Source of the DNA: Anderseniella sp. Alg231-50
Lineage (GTDB): Bacteria; Pseudomonadota; Alphaproteobacteria; Rhizobiales; Aestuariivirgaceae
Length of the DNA stretch: 64,000 bases
Direction: 5' to 3'
Assembly (NCBI RefSeq): GCF_900149695.1
Contig: NZ_LT703005.1
Location: 186,013-250,012 of the forward strand
Translations under genes and position numbers: made by a program
Shown here: one piece after another, positions 7,689-17,244 of the stretch
Layout of the letters: each line of letters opens with the position of its first letter
How positions within the stretch are numbered: position 1 is the first letter of the stretch
The notes under the pieces: model-generated
Database searches by the model: none
Told to the model about the DNA's origin: nothing
What the model saw: the letters and a program-made list of their open reading frames with translations, nothing else

Positions 7689-8450
7689 ATGGATCTCGGT
7701 TTGAAGGGCCTGAATGCAATCATCACCGGCGGCAGCAAGGGCATCGGCCGGCGCGCGGCGGACATCTTTGCCGATGAAGGCGCCAATGTCTCCATCTGCG
7801 CGCGCAACCTTGCTGAGGTAAATGAAACCGCCACCAGCCTTGCGCAAAAGGGCGTCAAGAGCCTCGGCCGGATGGTGAACGTGGCCGAGAAGGCGTCGCT
7901 GGAAGGCTGGGTCAGGGAGAGCGCATCAGTACTCGGTGGTATTGATATTGTAATAGCAAATGTCTCGGCACTGGCAGTGGGAGACAATGAAGACGCCTGG
8001 AAGTCAGGTTTCGACGTGGACATCATGCACACCGTACGGCTGGTCACCGCCGCCCTGCCCCTGCTGGAAAAATCCTCCCACGGCGCCATCGTCATCGTGG
8101 CGTCCGTGTCCGGGCGCGAAGTGGACTTTACCGGCCCGGCCTATGGCGCTTTCAAGGCGGCCCTGGTGCACTATTCACAACGCCTCGCCATGGAACTGGC
8201 GCCGCAGAACATCCGCGTAAACTCGGTGTCACCCGGTAATACCTATTTCAAGGGTGGTGTGTGGGAAAACATCGAACAGAACATGCCGGATCTCTATGCC
8301 CGGGCCATTGCCCACAACCCGACAGGACGAATGGCAACGCCGGAAGAAGTTGCCCGCGGCATCGTTTTCCTGGCCAGCCCCGCGTCCAGCTTCACCATGG
8401 GCACCAACCTGGTGATCGACGGCGCGCTCACACGCGGCGTTCAGCTCTAA
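7689..8450 (+). CDS. Short-chain dehydrogenase/reductase
   Basis: 253 residues of the classical SDR family. GGSKGIG near residue 14 is the TGxxxGxG cofactor motif; the catalytic Ser is in VASVSGRE and the Tyr-Lys pair in YGAFK (YxxxK); SPGNTYF follows. The end is the usual ITFMG-like stretch followed by VIDGALTRG. It reduces or oxidises an alcohol/ketone with NAD(P); the substrate is unknown. Its stop codon overlaps the convergent pncA-like gene by 4 bases. Confidence 0.92.
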   Translation: MDLGLKGLNAIITGGSKGIGRRAADIFADEGANVSICARNLAEVNETATSLAQKGVKSLGRMVNVAEKASLEGWVRESASVLGGIDIVIANVSALAVGDNEDAWKSGFDVDIMHTVRLVTAALPLLEKSSHGAIVIVASVSGREVDFTGPAYGAFKAALVHYSQRLAMELAPQNIRVNSVSPGNTYFKGGVWENIEQNMPDLYARAIAHNPTGRMATPEEVARGIVFLASPASSFTMGTNLVIDGALTRGVQL

Positions 8451-9082
8451 CGTACAACCGTCGAATTTATCAGGTCGATCCCGAGAGCGGAAAAACTATC
8501 ACGTGTCGCCGCAGCGCTTCCCTGCATGTCGATCGCGCGGCAGGCATCCTCGATGACGAAGGTTTCAAATCGCTGACGCTTTGCGTCTTCCGCCGAGTAC
8601 CGTACGCAGAAGTCAAAAGCCAACCCGGCACAGAACACCCGTGTAAAACCGCGCTCCCGCAAATATCCGGTCAGGCCGGTCGGCGTCGTCTTGTCGTTTT
8701 CAAAGAATGCGGAATAGCTGTCTATGCCGGAACGAAACCCCTTGCGGATGACCATCTCAGCTTTGCTCCAGGACATGCCGTCATGGAAATCAGCTCCGCT
8801 GCTGCCCTGGATGCAGTGATCCGGCCACAACGTCTGCGGGCCATAGTCCATCGAGACTTCGCTGAACGGGTTCTTGCCCGGATGAACACTGGCAAACGAA
8901 CTGTGCCCTTGCGGATGCCAGTCCTGGGTCAGTACGACATGGTCAAATCGGGTGATGAGATCGTTGATGGCAGGCACAACTTCATCACCACGCGGCACTT
9001 CGAGCGCCCCGCCCGGGCAGAAATCGTTCTGCACATCAATGACCAGCAGTACGTCGCGTTGTTCAGGCTTGATGACGCTCAT
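8447..9082 (-). CDS. pncA: Nicotinamidase/pyrazinamidase-type amidohydrolase
   Basis: 211 residues of the cysteine-hydrolase fold. The expected triad is present: Asp16 in VIDVQND, Lys114 in VIRKG, Cys159 in FDFCV. Metal ligands Asp54 and His56 (DWHP) and His89 (WPDHC) match bacterial nicotinamidases. The family hydrolyses nicotinamide to nicotinate and ammonia in NAD salvage. Its ATG overlaps the acyl-CoA synthetase stop (ATGA), making it the last gene of the amide transport operon. That position suggests a role in amide use as well as, or instead of, NAD salvage. Confidence 0.88.
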   Translation of the reverse strand: MSVIKPEQRDVLLVIDVQNDFCPGGALEVPRGDEVVPAINDLITRFDHVVLTQDWHPQGHSSFASVHPGKNPFSEVSMDYGPQTLWPDHCIQGSSGADFHDGMSWSKAEMVIRKGFRSGIDSYSAFFENDKTTPTGLTGYLRERGFTRVFCAGLAFDFCVRYSAEDAKRQRFETFVIEDACRAIDMQGSAAATRDSFSALGIDLINSTVVR

Positions 9083-10803
9083 GCGGTCTTGTCGACTTTC
9101 AATCCGAGTTCCTCGATCATCTTGTCTCGCATCACAAACTTTTGCGGCTTTCCGGTGACTGTCATCGGGAACTCGCCGACAAAGCGCATATAGCGCGGGA
9201 TCTTATAGTGCGCGATCTCACCCTGGCAGAAACTGCGCACATCATCTTCGGACAACACCTCTCCGGGCTTCAGCACAATCCAGGCACATACCTCTTCACC
9301 GTACTTCTGGTCGGGCACCCCAAACACCTGCGCCTGCTGGATCGACGGATGGCTCATCAGGAATTCTTCTATCTCGCGCGGATAGACGTTCTCGCCGCCA
9401 CGGATCAGCATGTCCTTCACCCGCCCGACGATATTGCAGTAGCCGTCTGCGTCGAGGACCGCCAGATCCCCGGTGTGCATCCAGCCATCCTTGTCGATGG
9501 CGTGTGCCGTTGTTTCCGGATCGCCCCAGTAGCCTTTCATCACGCAATAGCCGCGTGTCAGCAGTTCGCCCTGCTCGCCGACGGTAACGGTATCACCTGC
9601 TTCATTGATGATCTTGACCTCAACGTGCGGATGAATGCGCCCCACTGTCGAGACACGCCGGTCCAGGCTGTCGCCTGTATCACTCTGGAACGACACCGGG
9701 CTGGTTTCCGTCATGCCGTAGGCGATGGTGATCTCGCTGGCATTCATTTGCGAAACAACCCGCTTCATCAGGCTGATCGGGCACGGTGAGCCGGCCATGA
9801 TACCGGTGCGCAGGGATCCGAGCCTGAACTCTTCAAACCGCTCATGGTCCAGCATGGCGGCAAACATGGTCGGCACCCCGTGCACGGCCGTACAGCTTTC
9901 ATCGGCCAGCGCCGTGAGCGTTTGCAGCGGATCAAACGCTTCACCGGGGAACACCATGACCGTGCCGGTGGAGACAGCAGCAAGGTTACCCAGCACCATG
10001 CCGAAGCAATGATAAAGCGGCACCGGGATTGCGATCCGGTCTTCCTGATTCAGACGCATTGCCATGGCGCAATAGCGGGCATTGTTGACCACATTGGCGT
10101 GGGTCAGCGTGGCTCCTTTCGGTGTCCCCGTCGTACCCGAGGTGAACTGGATATTGATGGCGTCGTCCGGCTTGAGGCTTTCGGTTATGGCGTCGAGACG
10201 GGTCCGGTTCGCTCCATCTCCCATAGTCGACACGTCGGCAAACCGGTACATGCCGGCCACGGGTTCATCGCCCAGATGAATGATGGTTGTGAGTTTCGGC
10301 AACCTAGAAGCCTTCAGGTCGCCCGCTACAGCGCCTGACAATTCCGGCGCAAGGTCCTGCAGCATCTCGATATAATCGGAGCTTTTAAAGCTGGTTGCGC
10401 TGATCAGGGCTTTTGCGCCCACCTTGTTGAGGGCAAATTCAAGTTCGTGGCGCCGGTAGGCGGGATTGATGTTGACCAGGATCAGTCCAATACGCGCGGT
10501 GGCAAACTGGGCAATCACCCATTCCGGCCGGTTCGGCGACCATATCCCGATACGGTCTCCCTTGTAGAGCCCCAGCGACAGCAGGCCGGCGGCAAACCTA
10601 TCAACCTGCTCCTGCAACTCCTGCCATGTCCAGCGCATGCCCGGCTCGCAGAACACCACGGCCTCCTGTCCCGCATAACGCTTGACGGTCCCGTTCAGAA
10701 ATTCCGGTATCGTGATGTGATCAAGCGCCGGGGTGCCGGACCCGCGCACATGGGACAGGCCACCTGCCGGTCGGCTCCGGTCCTGAACGGAAGTCTCAGA
10801 CAT
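9079..10803 (-). CDS. AMP-forming acyl-CoA synthetase
   Basis: About 574 residues of the ANL superfamily. [20 protein letters not shown] is the P-loop AMP-binding motif; YGMTETSP is the second; [18 protein letters not shown] holds the ATP-ribose Asp; the C-terminal [15 protein letters not shown] holds the adenylation Lys. It converts a carboxylic acid, ATP and CoA to acyl-CoA. ATG at 10803 overlaps the fused amidase stop (TGATG); a GTG one codon upstream is also possible. The place directly after an amidase suggests it activates the acid that the amidase releases. The sequence does not reveal chain length. Confidence 0.92.
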   Translation of the reverse strand: MSETSVQDRSRPAGGLSHVRGSGTPALDHITIPEFLNGTVKRYAGQEAVVFCEPGMRWTWQELQEQVDRFAAGLLSLGLYKGDRIGIWSPNRPEWVIAQFATARIGLILVNINPAYRRHELEFALNKVGAKALISATSFKSSDYIEMLQDLAPELSGAVAGDLKASRLPKLTTIIHLGDEPVAGMYRFADVSTMGDGANRTRLDAITESLKPDDAINIQFTSGTTGTPKGATLTHANVVNNARYCAMAMRLNQEDRIAIPVPLYHCFGMVLGNLAAVSTGTVMVFPGEAFDPLQTLTALADESCTAVHGVPTMFAAMLDHERFEEFRLGSLRTGIMAGSPCPISLMKRVVSQMNASEITIAYGMTETSPVSFQSDTGDSLDRRVSTVGRIHPHVEVKIINEAGDTVTVGEQGELLTRGYCVMKGYWGDPETTAHAIDKDGWMHTGDLAVLDADGYCNIVGRVKDMLIRGGENVYPREIEEFLMSHPSIQQAQVFGVPDQKYGEEVCAWIVLKPGEVLSEDDVRSFCQGEIAHYKIPRYMRFVGEFPMTVTGKPQKFVMRDKMIEELGLKVDKTA

Positions 10804-13211
10804 CACATCCGCTTCCAGTCGCCAACCTGCTCGAATGCGGCGGCTGCCCTGTATATGGTCGCCTCATCATAATGACGGCCAACCAGCATCATGCCCACCG
10901 GCAAGCCGTCGCTCATGCCGCATGGAACGCTCATGGCCGGATGACCCGTCACGTCGAACGGCGCCGTGTTGGGAAGCATCTCAAATGCCCGCTGGCAATA
11001 AAGCGCCAGAGGTGCTCCGGCCGGTGGCAACGGTGTCGCCTTCATTGGCGTTGTCGGCATCAGCAGGATGTCATAGGAGTTGAGCAGCGCGTTGTAGGCA
11101 TCCCTGAGCTTGCGAGACAGGTTTTGTGATTTCGCATAATAGTGCCCGCGGTGATGTTTCAGGAAATACTGCCCGATGAACATGCAGATCTTCAGCGAGT
11201 CCGACAGTTCGTCGGACCGCGAACGCCAGTTGGCATGGTAATCGAGCAGGCTCGTCGTATAGAGGCCTTTCCAGCCGGTGCCCATGCCATTGCCCTTCAT
11301 CATCTGGTTGGTCAGGCCTTCAATGGCAATAGGAGTCCAGATGGCCGTCCCGGCTAGGTGCATCGGAATGGAGATTTCATCAACCGTTGCCCCGAGTTTC
11401 CTGAATGCCTCGGCGCCACTGCGCACCTTGTCGTCGACATCGGCCTCCGACACCGCATGCCCGAAACCTTCCTTGACCACCCCGATGCGCATGCCGCTGA
11501 CACCGCGCCCGAGGCTGGCGGTGTACTTGTCGACCTGCACATTGTACTGGCGCGGGTCGAGGCCGTCTTCTCCGGCCAATACTTCCAGCATCAGGGCATT
11601 GTCATGCACGTTGGTCGTCATCGGACCGGTGTGATCGATGGTGTTCTCGATCGGCATCACACCGGTATAGGGCACCAGGCCGTGGGTCGGTTTCATACCA
11701 TAGCAGCCGCAGAACGATGACGGCATGCGGATCGACCCGCCCTGGTCACCGCCGATCGCCATTTCAACCTCTCCGGAACCAACCAGAGCCCCTGACCCCG
11801 ATGACGAGCCCCCGGCGGAGTAGCCGCGCTTGTGTGGGTTGTGCACCGGACCGGTCGCATTGGTGTGACTGCCGCCGGACAGGCAGAAATACTCGCAGTG
11901 CGCCTTGCCCATGATGGTCGCACCTGCCTCCAGCAGACGGGTGACGATGGTGGCATCAATATCGGGCGTATAACCTTTCAGCGTCGAAGCACCGTTCATC
12001 ATCGGCACGCCGGCCAGACAGACATTGTCCTTGAGCACAACTTTCTTCCCGGTCAGCGCCCCGCGCGGTGCGCCCCTGACCTCGGTCTTGATGTACCAGG
12101 CATTCAACGGATTTTCTTCAGCCGACGGCCGGTAGCCGGCGGTGCGGGGATAATCGACTGTCGGCAGATGATCCGGCATCGCGTCGACTTCATCATAGGC
12201 CTGCAGCGTCCCTTCCATCACATCCAGGAATTCAGCGACGCGCTGATCCGACATGTTCATGCCGAAGCCGTTGACAATGGCCCTTAACTGGCCGTGGGTT
12301 GGCCTTCTGACTGACATTGATCTGTGACCTTCGTAAGTGTGTGTATGGCTTGGTTCGCGAACCGGTTCGCGAGCGCGGGGTTGCTGCACCGGTTCGTCGG
12401 ACTGATAGCTCGCAGCAGGTGTGACGTCGGCAGGCGGCGCGACTGGCGCGGGCTCGGCCTGATCTCCATTGGCGGCCGGGCGCCGGGATTTGCCTGCCCC
12501 GAACCCGACGAACTCTTCGATCAGCGCCGGATCGCCGGATTTGACGTCGCTCATCTCACCGATGATTTCGCCTTTTTGCAGCAAGGTTATGCGGTGCGAT
12601 AGCCCGGTGATGAACTCCAGGTTCTGTTCCACCAGGATGATCGAGATATCCCGCATGCGGTTGAGGTTTTTCAGCAGGACCGAAATTTCCTCGATGATCG
12701 ACGGTTGAATACCTTCGGTCGGTTCGTCCAGCAGGATCAGTTGCGGTTCCGAAACCAGGGCGCGCGCAATGGCCAGCAATTGCTGCTCGCCGCCGCTCAG
12801 GGTTCCCCCGTCGCGTTCCAGCAGCCGTTCAAGCCGGGGAAAGTCCTGCAGAATATGCCGGATTGCCTCTTCTTCATCCTCGCCGTGGGCAGCAATGCCC
12901 ATGCGCAGATTGTCGAACACCGAAAGATGCGGAAATATCCCGCGCCCCTGCGGCACGTAAGCCAGCCCCATCAGGTTGCGTTCATGTGCCGGTTCGCGGG
13001 AAATATCCACACCGTCGAACAGGATTGTTCCTGCCGTGGCCGGGATCAGGCCCATGATGGTTTTCAACAGCGTGGTCTTGCCCATGCCGTTGTGTCCGAG
13101 CACACCGACAATCTCGCCTTCGCCCACATGAAAGTCGACGCCGTGCAGTATTGGCACTTTGCCATATCCGGCCCCCAGACCCTTTATGTCGAGAAGTGCG
13201 TTACCGGTCAT
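10803..13211 (-). CDS. Fusion protein: LivF/UrtE-type ABC ATPase + amidase-signature amidase
   Basis: One uninterrupted 802-residue frame. Residues 1-240 are a complete LivF-type ATPase: Walker [10 protein letters not shown] at 39-47, PQGRGIF, signature LSGGEQQ at 138-144, Walker B LILLDEP, ILVEQN. Residues ~241-298 are a Pro/Ala-rich linker. Residues ~299-802 are a full amidase with triad Lys394, Ser469 and Ser493 ([11 protein letters not shown]). The long motif around Ser493 and [11 protein letters not shown] resembles Rhodococcus nitrile-pathway amidases. Both halves look active. It starts in an ATGA overlap with the upstream ATPase. Met299 is preceded by GAAGG, so a separate amidase might also be made. 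ATP-driven import and amide hydrolysis are thus physically joined, an unusual arrangement. Confidence 0.9.
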   Translation of the reverse strand: MTGNALLDIKGLGAGYGKVPILHGVDFHVGEGEIVGVLGHNGMGKTTLLKTIMGLIPATAGTILFDGVDISREPAHERNLMGLAYVPQGRGIFPHLSVFDNLRMGIAAHGEDEEEAIRHILQDFPRLERLLERDGGTLSGGEQQLLAIARALVSEPQLILLDEPTEGIQPSIIEEISVLLKNLNRMRDISIILVEQNLEFITGLSHRITLLQKGEIIGEMSDVKSGDPALIEEFVGFGAGKSRRPAANGDQAEPAPVAPPADVTPAASYQSDEPVQQPRAREPVREPSHTHTYEGHRSMSVRRPTHGQLRAIVNGFGMNMSDQRVAEFLDVMEGTLQAYDEVDAMPDHLPTVDYPRTAGYRPSAEENPLNAWYIKTEVRGAPRGALTGKKVVLKDNVCLAGVPMMNGASTLKGYTPDIDATIVTRLLEAGATIMGKAHCEYFCLSGGSHTNATGPVHNPHKRGYSAGGSSSGSGALVGSGEVEMAIGGDQGGSIRMPSSFCGCYGMKPTHGLVPYTGVMPIENTIDHTGPMTTNVHDNALMLEVLAGEDGLDPRQYNVQVDKYTASLGRGVSGMRIGVVKEGFGHAVSEADVDDKVRSGAEAFRKLGATVDEISIPMHLAGTAIWTPIAIEGLTNQMMKGNGMGTGWKGLYTTSLLDYHANWRSRSDELSDSLKICMFIGQYFLKHHRGHYYAKSQNLSRKLRDAYNALLNSYDILLMPTTPMKATPLPPAGAPLALYCQRAFEMLPNTAPFDVTGHPAMSVPCGMSDGLPVGMMLVGRHYDEATIYRAAAAFEQVGDWKRM

Positions 13212-13930
13212 GTTGCGCTGTTCCCAAGGTAAACCTCACGCACGCGCGGGTCGGCAGTGACCACGTCCATGGTGTCCTCGATCAGGATGCGGCCCTCATG
13301 GAACACCGTCACCTTGCTTGAAATCATGCGGATGAACTGCATGTCGTGTTCCACCACGATCATGGTCGCCTGCTGGTTGATTTCGCGGATGATCTCGACC
13401 GTGCGCTCTATCTCGTCATGGGTCATACCGGCGGCCGGTTCATCAAGCAGCACGAGCCAGGGTTCTGCAGCCACCACCATGCCGAGCTCCACCCACTGGC
13501 GCTGGCCATGCGCCAGTTGCCCGACAATATCGCTCCGGATATCGCCCAGCTTCAGCCGTTCAATCGTCTGGCCGGTCAGGGATCGTGCCCGCGCAGCGCC
13601 ATGCCAGCGCCGCGCTGCCAGCCAGATGTTTTCGCTGACGCTTAGCCCGTCAAATACATTGGGCACCTGGGTCTTGATGCCGACCCCCAGGCGCGCGATC
13701 TGGTGTGGCAGCCGCCCAGTGCCGTTGAAGTCACGGATAACCACGTCGCCGGACGTCGGTGACAGTTGTCCGGTGAGGCATTTGAAGAAAGTACTCTTGC
13801 CGGCGCCGTTCGGGCCGATCAGGCAGCGCAGTTCATTTTCGCGAAGGTTGAAATTGACACGGTCAACGGCCTTCACGCCGCCAAAGTGCATGGACAGGTT
13901 GCGGGTTTCGACGACGATCTCACTTTTCAT
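13208..13930 (-). CDS. LivG/UrtD-type ABC transporter ATPase
   Basis: 240 residues from ATG at 13930, chosen for a GGGAGG site 7 bases ahead; an upstream in-frame start would add seven residues. Walker A is GPNGAGKSTFFK, signature LAHGQRQWVE, Walker B WLVLLDEPAAGM, and the His switch is VEHDMQF. LAHGQRQW in place of LSGGQ is typical of urea/short-amide UrtD-like members. It pairs with the ATPase half of the fusion downstream to power the two permeases. It overlaps the upstream permease by about 11 bases. Confidence 0.93.
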   Translation of the reverse strand: MKSEIVVETRNLSMHFGGVKAVDRVNFNLRENELRCLIGPNGAGKSTFFKCLTGQLSPTSGDVVIRDFNGTGRLPHQIARLGVGIKTQVPNVFDGLSVSENIWLAARRWHGAARARSLTGQTIERLKLGDIRSDIVGQLAHGQRQWVELGMVVAAEPWLVLLDEPAAGMTHDEIERTVEIIREINQQATMIVVEHDMQFIRMISSKVTVFHEGRILIEDTMDVVTADPRVREVYLGNSAT

Positions 13931-14990
13931 CGGCGGCCTCCCGCATTTCACTGCTTCGCCTGCTGCGCCTGCGCCTGACCTTCAGTTCGCGCCGCTGCAT
14001 GGCGCGCCGCGAGCGGGCGCCGTCCCACCAGCTGATGAATGTCGGCAGGAAACCTCTCGGCACGGCGAGAACGAATATGATCAGGATCAGGCCCAGCACC
14101 AGGTTGTTGTTCACCGTTCCCTGCGTGCCCAGCCATGAGGTCAGGTAGAACAGTGCAAACGACCCCATCACCGGGCCGGCAAGCGTGCCGCGTCCACCGA
14201 CAATCACCCAGATGATTGCCAGCGCCGAATTGTACAGGTTGAAGATGTCAGGCGTGACCCGACCGACTCCATTGGCAAAGATGATGCCGCCTGCCCCGGC
14301 GATGGCACCGCCGATGGTGAACATCGCCAGCTTGTAGAACCTGGTGTCGTAACCGATCAGTTCCGCGCGCAGCTCGTTTTCGCGGATGGCCACGGCAACC
14401 CGTCCGAAATGCGTCTGTATCAGCCACGCGCAGATGATGTAACCGATGATGAGCACTGCCATGCCCACATAGAAGACGTGCTCCGGAAACAGCGGCATAT
14501 AGGGCGCCCATGGCATGTTCAGCGGTGGCGAGGTCACCCCGTTGAAACCGCCAAGCAGCGCGTCGCCGATCTTGTACTCCGGCCCCGATGTCCGCCTGAG
14601 CAGCGAATACAGGATCAGGGTCACCGTCAGGGTAATCACTGCCATGTAGACGTCACTGACCCTGCCGTAAAACATGAAATAGCCCAGCACGGCGGCGAAC
14701 ACAGCCGCCGCCAGGATAGCGACCAGCACGGCCCAGGACGACCCGCCGAAATTGACCGCCGCAATCGTGTAGGCATAGGCACCAATGCCGAAAAATGCGG
14801 TCTGGCCAAAACACAAAATGCCGCCATAGCCCCAGATCAGCCCCAGGCTCAAGGCCAGGATGGCAAGCGCGATGGCCGTTGACAGGTTGATGATGGTGAA
14901 CAGTTCCAGCACGCCGGGTGCCCCCAGGGTGAAAATCACCCCGGCCAGCACCAGTGCGGCACGCCAGCGGTTTTCGCGCGTCCAGCTCAC
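13920..14990 (-). CDS. LivM/UrtC-type permease
   Basis: 356 residues, GTG start in a GTGA overlap with the permease upstream. Roughly ten hydrophobic segments follow, with the LivM core SLGLIWGYGGILCFGQTAFFGIGAYAY split over two helices and a cytosolic coupling region AIRENELRAELIGYD. The C-terminal tail is strongly basic (about residues 325-356, many Arg). It is one half of the inner-membrane channel of the amide-type transporter. Confidence 0.92.
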   Translation of the reverse strand: MSWTRENRWRAALVLAGVIFTLGAPGVLELFTIINLSTAIALAILALSLGLIWGYGGILCFGQTAFFGIGAYAYTIAAVNFGGSSWAVLVAILAAAVFAAVLGYFMFYGRVSDVYMAVITLTVTLILYSLLRRTSGPEYKIGDALLGGFNGVTSPPLNMPWAPYMPLFPEHVFYVGMAVLIIGYIICAWLIQTHFGRVAVAIRENELRAELIGYDTRFYKLAMFTIGGAIAGAGGIIFANGVGRVTPDIFNLYNSALAIIWVIVGGRGTLAGPVMGSFALFYLTSWLGTQGTVNNNLVLGLILIIFVLAVPRGFLPTFISWWDGARSRRAMQRRELKVRRRRSRRSSEMREAADEK

Positions 14991-15856
14991 AGGCTTTTCC
15001 TGAAGAAGCGGCCGGTAATGCCCGTCGGCAACAACCTGATCAGGATAATGGCGGCGGCCAGCAGCGCAACTTCACCCAGCGTTGGTCCGGTCAGGAATGC
15101 CATGATGCCGTTTATGCCGCCCAGCAGAACCGACGCCGCCGTGGTGCCTGCCAGGATGGAAGCGCCACCGCTGATAACCGTGATGAAGGCCTTGGCAATA
15201 TAGGTGGCACCAATCGACGGCAGGACGCCTGTAACAGGCGCCAGCAGGCCGCCGGCGAGACCTGAAACAGCGGCACCGAGCCCGAAGGTGATCATGTAGA
15301 TGCGCTTGGTGGACACACCCAGCGCCGATGCCATATCGTCACTCTGCATGGTGGCGCGGGCGACTAGTCCGAGTTTGGTCAGCTTGAGCACTGCATACAC
15401 CATCAGCAGCAGCACAACCGTAACCGCGATAAGGAACAGCTCGTAAGCGCTTGAGGAATAGTCACCAATCTGGATGGCGCCCAGCGGCGGCGAGATGGTC
15501 GTTGCGGTTTGAGCACCGAAAATCGAGGTAACAAGCCCTACAAACAACAGGCTCAAGCCCCAGGTCGCCAGCAGGGTATCCACCATTCGCCCGTACAGGA
15601 ACTGGATCAGCAGGCGTTCAACCAGGATACCGATAAGACCAACCACCAGTGGCGCCAGCACCAGCATGGCGAACCAGATATTGACGCCCTGGTTGGTCGA
15701 TATGACTACCGTGTAGCCGCCCAGCATGAGGAACTCGCCGTGGGCCAGGTTGATCACCCGCATCATGCCGAAGATGATCGCCAGCCCGAGGCTGATCAGC
15801 ACCAGGTTGGCGATGCCGTAGACAATCTGCAATGCGAGCGCAATAACCAGATCCAC
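14987..15856 (-). CDS. LivH/UrtB-type permease
   Basis: 289 residues from GTG at 15856. It has eight or so membrane spans, with the LivH signature MMRVINLAHGEFLMLGGY near the N-terminus and TMQSDDMASALGVSTKRIY as the cytoplasmic loop that contacts an ATPase. It forms the second half of the channel. A gap of about 54 bases separates it from the binding-protein gene, the largest inside the operon; the other junctions overlap. Confidence 0.92.
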   Translation of the reverse strand: MDLVIALALQIVYGIANLVLISLGLAIIFGMMRVINLAHGEFLMLGGYTVVISTNQGVNIWFAMLVLAPLVVGLIGILVERLLIQFLYGRMVDTLLATWGLSLLFVGLVTSIFGAQTATTISPPLGAIQIGDYSSSAYELFLIAVTVVLLLMVYAVLKLTKLGLVARATMQSDDMASALGVSTKRIYMITFGLGAAVSGLAGGLLAPVTGVLPSIGATYIAKAFITVISGGASILAGTTAASVLLGGINGIMAFLTGPTLGEVALLAAAIILIRLLPTGITGRFFRKSL

Positions 15857-15910
15857 GCGAGATATTCCCCATGTCCGTGCGCAATAAAGCGCCGTGTTGC
15901 TTGCAGCGCC

Positions 15911-17164
15911 CTACTTGATGCCGGCCGCTTCCAGGCCGTTCTCGAAATAGAACTTGGCCTGATCCGGATTGGCTTTCAGGTCACAGACCAGAAGTGTGTC
16001 CGACGGCGGTTGCTCGTTGTGAGTTTCAACAATGTTGAACGTCTGATCCTTCAGCTCTGCCAGATACACATTCAGCACACCGTGGTGGGTTTTCGGATCA
16101 AGGGAAATGGCACCACTTGGACCAGCCAGGCTGATGCCGCTCTCCAGCGCTTCGATCACCGGCATGCGGTCCGCGGTACCGGCTTTCCTGACCGCTTCGG
16201 CCCAAAGCTGGATACCTTCATAACTGCGCGTCGCCAGTTCATTCAGATATGGCGCATCGGCTCCAAATTTGTCCTTGAAGCGCTTTACAAAGGCGGCGTT
16301 GTCATCGCCTGGCACTTCCTGGAAGTAGGTGTAGGCAGCCAGGATGCCATCGCCTTCCTCGGCGGAGATCAGCTTGTGCTCATTACCGACACCAAACGTG
16401 GTCGATGCAATCGGCACCGACTTGTTCATGCCGGCCGCTGCATACTGGCGGTAGAACGAAATATGCGCACCGCCGACCAGCGCGGACCAAACCATGTCCG
16501 GCTTGGCCGCCTGGATCTTCTTGATCGTCGGGCCAAAATTGGTCACATCGAGCGGGAAGAATTCGATATCGGCAACTTCGCCGCCATTGTCGGTGACGTA
16601 TTTCTTCACCCACTGCGCAGTGATCTGGCCGTAATTGTAGTCGGCAGCGATGATATAGACCTTCTTGCCGAACTTGTTCATTGCGTACGGCACCAGCTTT
16701 TCCACCGTCTGGGCCGGAGTTGAACCCGTGCAGAAGCAGTTCCGGTCGCAGACGCCGCCTTCATACTGTGTGTTGTAGAAATACAGCGACTTGAAGCGGC
16801 CCAGCGTCGGGCGAATAGCTTCGCGCGATGCAGACGTGATGCCGGCATGCACAACATGCGCCTTGTCACCGGCCGCCGCCTTGGTGGCATACTGGGTGTA
16901 GAACTGGATGTTCGACTGCGGGTCGTAATTGATCAGGTCAACCTGCTTGCCGTTGAGGCCGCCTGCAGCGTTGATTTCATCAACCGCCATTGTTGTCGCA
17001 TCCGCCATCGGCTTGCCGTAAATATCCAACCCGCCGGACTGATCCAGAATGCTCACCAACTTGATCTTGTCGTCCGCCTTTGCGCGGCCGATGATACCGG
17101 GCGCCATCAGCGTCAGCCCCGCAAGAGATGTCCCCTTGATAAAAGTTCTACGATCAAACGACAT
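15911..17164 (-). CDS. Tat-exported substrate-binding protein, urea/short-chain amide type
   Basis: 417 residues of the Peripla_BP_6 family. The N-terminus S-F-D-R-R-T-F-I-K-G is a twin-arginine motif followed by a hydrophobic stretch ending GRAKA, so export as a folded protein through Tat is predicted; tatABC lies at 60.7-62.3 kb. The LYFYNTQYEGGVCDRNCFC region aligns with the segment typical of UrtA, AmiC and FmdD, which bind urea or short amides. It is the first gene of the operon, with AGGAGAG ahead of ATG. Three GTTAC motifs lie upstream (17207-17228). The ligand is inferred from the family and from the amidase in the operon. Confidence 0.88.
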   Translation of the reverse strand: MSFDRRTFIKGTSLAGLTLMAPGIIGRAKADDKIKLVSILDQSGGLDIYGKPMADATTMAVDEINAAGGLNGKQVDLINYDPQSNIQFYTQYATKAAAGDKAHVVHAGITSASREAIRPTLGRFKSLYFYNTQYEGGVCDRNCFCTGSTPAQTVEKLVPYAMNKFGKKVYIIAADYNYGQITAQWVKKYVTDNGGEVADIEFFPLDVTNFGPTIKKIQAAKPDMVWSALVGGAHISFYRQYAAAGMNKSVPIASTTFGVGNEHKLISAEEGDGILAAYTYFQEVPGDDNAAFVKRFKDKFGADAPYLNELATRSYEGIQLWAEAVRKAGTADRMPVIEALESGISLAGPSGAISLDPKTHHGVLNVYLAELKDQTFNIVETHNEQPPSDTLLVCDLKANPDQAKFYFENGLEAAGIK

Positions 17165-17206
17165 GATGGTCTCTCCTGTTTACAGCCTCTGGCGAGAGCG
17201 CTGCTG

Positions 17207-17230
17207 GTTACTGTTACAATCCGGTTACAA
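17207..17230. promoter_or_regulatory. Repeated GTTAC motifs upstream of the amide operon
   Basis: GTTAC occurs at 17207, 17213 and 17224, the last two as GTTACAA exactly 11 bases apart. The site lies in the 80-base gap between the flotillin stop and the binding-protein start. It could be a regulator site for the operon. No regulator gene is adjacent, so this stays a guess. Confidence 0.3.
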
Positions 17231-17244
17231 CCGTCCCCCAGTAT

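Noticed and set aside
8261-9193. Long plus-strand frame over SDR and pncA
   Set aside because: Lies out of frame over the SDR end and antisense to pncA, whose catalytic residues are intact; no family match.
15509-16723. 404-codon plus-strand frame
   Set aside because: Antisense to the LivH-type permease and binding-protein genes; a shadow of GC-rich codon use.
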